From Demequinaceae bacterium UBA4004 (GTDB lineage: Bacteria > Actinomycetota > Actinomycetes > Actinomycetales > Demequinaceae), in NCBI GenBank assembly GCA_002384765.1, contig DGBM01000066.1, positions 1 through 7,509 on the forward strand: 7,509 bases of DNA, in the 5' to 3' direction. This document shows, piece by piece, positions 6,023 to 7,509 of the stretch. The notes under the pieces were generated by a model. The model did not search any database. It saw only the letters and a program-made list of their open reading frames with translations, and had not been told where the DNA came from. The position numbers and the translations under genes are program-made. The first letter of the stretch is position 1, and each line of letters begins with the position of its first letter.

Positions 6023-6898
6023 ATGTCTACTCTGCACCCCATCGTTGCGGTGACCGGTTCCTCAGGGGCGGGCACCACGTCAGTGCGCCAGACGTTCGAG
6101 AACATCTTCAGGCGCGAGGCCATCACGTCCGCGTATGTCGAAGGCGATGCCTTTCACCGCATGGACAGGATGGAAATGCAGGAGGCCCTCGCTGATGCCA
6201 TCGAGAAGGGCGATCACACCCTGAGCCATTTTGGCGAGGAGGCCAACCTGTTCTCTGAGCTTGAGGCCCTGTTCCGCGATTACGGCGCCACAGGTAGCGG
6301 GCGGGTCCGCCACTACCTTCACGATGCGGACGAGGCCGCTCCCTTTGGCAAGGAGCCCGGCACCTTCACGCCGTGGCGGGACCTTGAGGAGGGTTCCGAC
6401 CTGCTCTTCTACGAAGGCCTGCATGGTGCGGTGAAGACGGACAAGGTGGACATCGCAAGCCATGTTGACCTCGCCATCGGCGTGGTGCCGGTCATCAACC
6501 TCGAGTGGATCCAGAAGCTGACCAGGGACCGCAATCAGCGCGGCTACACCACCGAAGCCGTCACCGAGACCATCCTGCGGCGCATGCCCGACTATGTTCG
6601 CTACATCACGCCGCAGTTCTCGCGCACCCACGTCAACTTCCAGCGCGTGCCCGTGGTGGACACGTCCAATCCCTTCATCGCGCGCGCCATCCCGTCTGCC
6701 GCGGAATCCATGCTGGTAATCCGCTTTGCACGAGCCAAGGGGATCGACTTCCCCTACTTGTTGTCCATGCTGAGCGGCTCGTTCATGAGCAGGCCGAACA
6801 CCATCGTGGTGCCTGGCGGGCTCATGGACCTGGCCATGCAACTGACCTTCACTCCCATGTTGTGGCGCCTGATGGAACTCAAGAAGCGCGCGTCGTAA
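6023..6898 (+). CDS. prk: Phosphoribulokinase, proteobacterial (octameric, class I) type
   Basis: Makes ribulose-1,5-bisphosphate from ribulose-5-phosphate and ATP, a reaction essentially specific to the CBB cycle. The 291-residue length matches the Rhodobacter sphaeroides enzyme (290) and residue numbers coincide. Visible are the P-loop GSSGAGTT (12-19), EGDAFHR (Asp42, His45), Arg49, LFYEGLHGAV with Glu131, VINLEWIQK with Lys165, Arg168 and Arg173, and NFQRVPVVDTSNPF. Arg234 and Arg257, tied to allosteric NADH/AMP control in the Rhodobacter enzyme, are kept, so similar regulation is plausible. ATG at 6023 has GGAG at 6013-6016. It is the last gene of the operon seen here, ending 10 nt from the convergent Nudix gene. 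This PRK class is typical of proteobacteria, rather than the cyanobacterial/plant type, which supports a transferred cassette. Confidence 0.97.
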   Translation: MSTLHPIVAVTGSSGAGTTSVRQTFENIFRREAITSAYVEGDAFHRMDRMEMQEALADAIEKGDHTLSHFGEEANLFSELEALFRDYGATGSGRVRHYLHDADEAAPFGKEPGTFTPWRDLEEGSDLLFYEGLHGAVKTDKVDIASHVDLAIGVVPVINLEWIQKLTRDRNQRGYTTEAVTETILRRMPDYVRYITPQFSRTHVNFQRVPVVDTSNPFIARAIPSAAESMLVIRFARAKGIDFPYLLSMLSGSFMSRPNTIVVPGGLMDLAMQLTFTPMLWRLMELKKRAS

Positions 6899-6935
6899 GG
6901 CGGATCGGCTAGGCGGGTGAGAGACGCCTGTCCGC
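6898..6935. terminator. Weak stem-loop between convergent prk and Nudix genes
   Basis: GCGGA (6900-6904) can pair with TCCGC (6931-6935), and AGGCG (6911-6915) with CGCCT (6925-6929), giving two 5-bp stems with an uneven internal loop. Only 10 nt separate the two stop codons, so any terminator must overlap coding sequence. There is no T-run. The pairing is weak and may be chance. Confidence 0.2.
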
Positions 6936-7509
6936 GGGCGGCAGCAGCCACGGCGCATCGGCCGGACGCAGAGTCGACCATCCCGCGCGACGCGCCCGGT
7001 CAGTTGCCATGGCACCCACCACGAGGGACGATGCGTGCACGCGCCCTGCGGTGATCGCGGCGAGCACCTCGTCAAGCGGCACCCACGCTCCCACCATGTC
7101 GTGTTCTTCGTCGGTGCGCACGTGCCGTTCGGCCTCGGGGACCGCCGAAAGGTCCCTCGCGAGGAACACCCTCACCGCCTCCGAGCTCCCGCCACCGGAC
7201 GGGAAGTAGTCGGCGAGCACATGCCAGGTGACCGCGGTGAGGTCGGCCTCTTCGTGGAGTTCGCGCCTGGCGGTCTCGACCGGCAGTTCGTCGGCGACGT
7301 CGCGCAAGCCCGCGGGAGGCTCCCAGCACTCCACCCCGACGGGATGGCGATACTGGCGCACCAGGTAGATCTCTTCCGCCTCGTTGAGCGCCACGACGGC
7401 CACGGCGCCCGGGTGCTGCACAAAGTCGCGCGTCACCCGCGCGTGACCCAGGTCAACCTCGTCGCTCACGAGGTTCCACACTCGACCCTCGAAGCGCTCG
7501 TGGCGCGCG
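6909..7509 (-). CDS. Nudix hydrolase, ADP-ribose pyrophosphatase-like, 5' truncated
   Basis: Probably cleaves ADP-ribose to AMP and ribose-5-phosphate; the true substrate is uncertain. The frame stays open to the window edge. Upstream of a GTG at 7481 it reads ERFEGRV, matching the N-terminal strand of the family, so the real start lies beyond 7509. Numbered from that GTG, HPGAVAVVAL (23-32) and LVRQYRHPVG (40-49) lead into WEPPAGL. The Nudix box runs from Gly59 to about Leu81 and includes ARRELHEEADL. Six residues rather than the canonical five separate its first Gly and Glu, as I recall also for Mycobacterium tuberculosis Rv1700 (GLLDVAGE). FPSGGGSSEAVRVFLARDL (about 93-111) is also typical. 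It converges on prk and is probably an ordinary chromosomal neighbour, useful as a marker of an actinobacterial host and the right border of the CBB cassette. Confidence 0.9.
   Translation of the reverse strand, partial: ARHERFEGRVWNLVSDEVDLGHARVTRDFVQHPGAVAVVALNEAEEIYLVRQYRHPVGVECWEPPAGLRDVADELPVETARRELHEEADLTAVTWHVLADYFPSGGGSSEAVRVFLARDLSAVPEAERHVRTDEEHDMVGAWVPLDEVLAAITAGRVHASSLVVGAMATDRARRAGWSTLRPADAPWLLPPADRRLSPA

Noticed and set aside
6080..7075. 331-codon open frame on the minus strand across prk and the Nudix 3' end
   Set aside because: It is antisense to prk, whose protein is conserved over its full length, and shares the Nudix region in a different frame. Long antisense frames are expected in G+C-rich genes.
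7479..7481. GTG as the true start of the Nudix gene
   Set aside because: The frame continues to the window edge with ERFEGRV, a conserved N-terminal strand of the family, so the start is outside the window.
1..7509. CRISPR arrays, tRNA or rRNA genes, insertion sequences, attachment sites
   Set aside because: No regularly spaced repeats, cloverleaf, transposase motif or direct-repeat borders were recognised; nearly all of the window is protein coding.

Overview
The window is G+C-rich and densely coded. It holds eight protein genes, two of them cut by the window edges. Five belong to a Calvin-Benson-Bassham (CBB) carbon-fixation locus: the end of a form II RuBisCO gene (cbbM), then rpe, a shrunken transketolase gene, fbp and prk. 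A NarL-type two-component system sits between cbbM and the other four on the opposite strand. The 3' part of a Nudix hydrolase gene converges on the operon at the right edge. The style suggests a high-GC actinobacterium: GTG starts on rpe, the regulator and the kinase, a probable leaderless promoter, a soluble GAF/HisKA_3 kinase with a NarL regulator, and a Nudix protein resembling mycobacterial ADP-ribose pyrophosphatase. RuBisCO, FBPase and phosphoribulokinase instead read like proteobacterial CBB proteins, so the cassette may have been transferred. Host and transfer are inferences; no search was run.

Layout: 1-816 (+) cbbM, 5' truncated; 828-867 an inverted repeat between convergent genes; 2655-845 (-) response regulator then kinase, overlapping by 4 nt; 2656-2798 a divergent control region with a 17-bp palindrome; 2799-6898 (+) rpe, tkt-like, fbp, prk; 7509-6909 (-) Nudix gene, 5' end outside the window.

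Together the operon supplies ribulose-5-phosphate (Rpe), sugar-phosphate rearrangement (nominally transketolase), fructose-6-phosphate (FBPase) and ribulose-1,5-bisphosphate (Prk) for RuBisCO. No CbbR (LysR-type) gene is visible; the two-component system is placed to take that role.

The main anomaly is the transketolase. It is one open 479-codon frame with clear transketolase sequence from end to end, yet it lacks about four or five internal blocks, roughly 180-190 residues in all. The losses include the thiamine-diphosphate GDG motif and other active-site segments, and all are in frame. It overlaps rpe by 4 nt and ends 1 nt before fbp. It is therefore either a frame-preserved relic, a repurposed protein comparable in principle to TKTL1, or an assembly or processing artefact.
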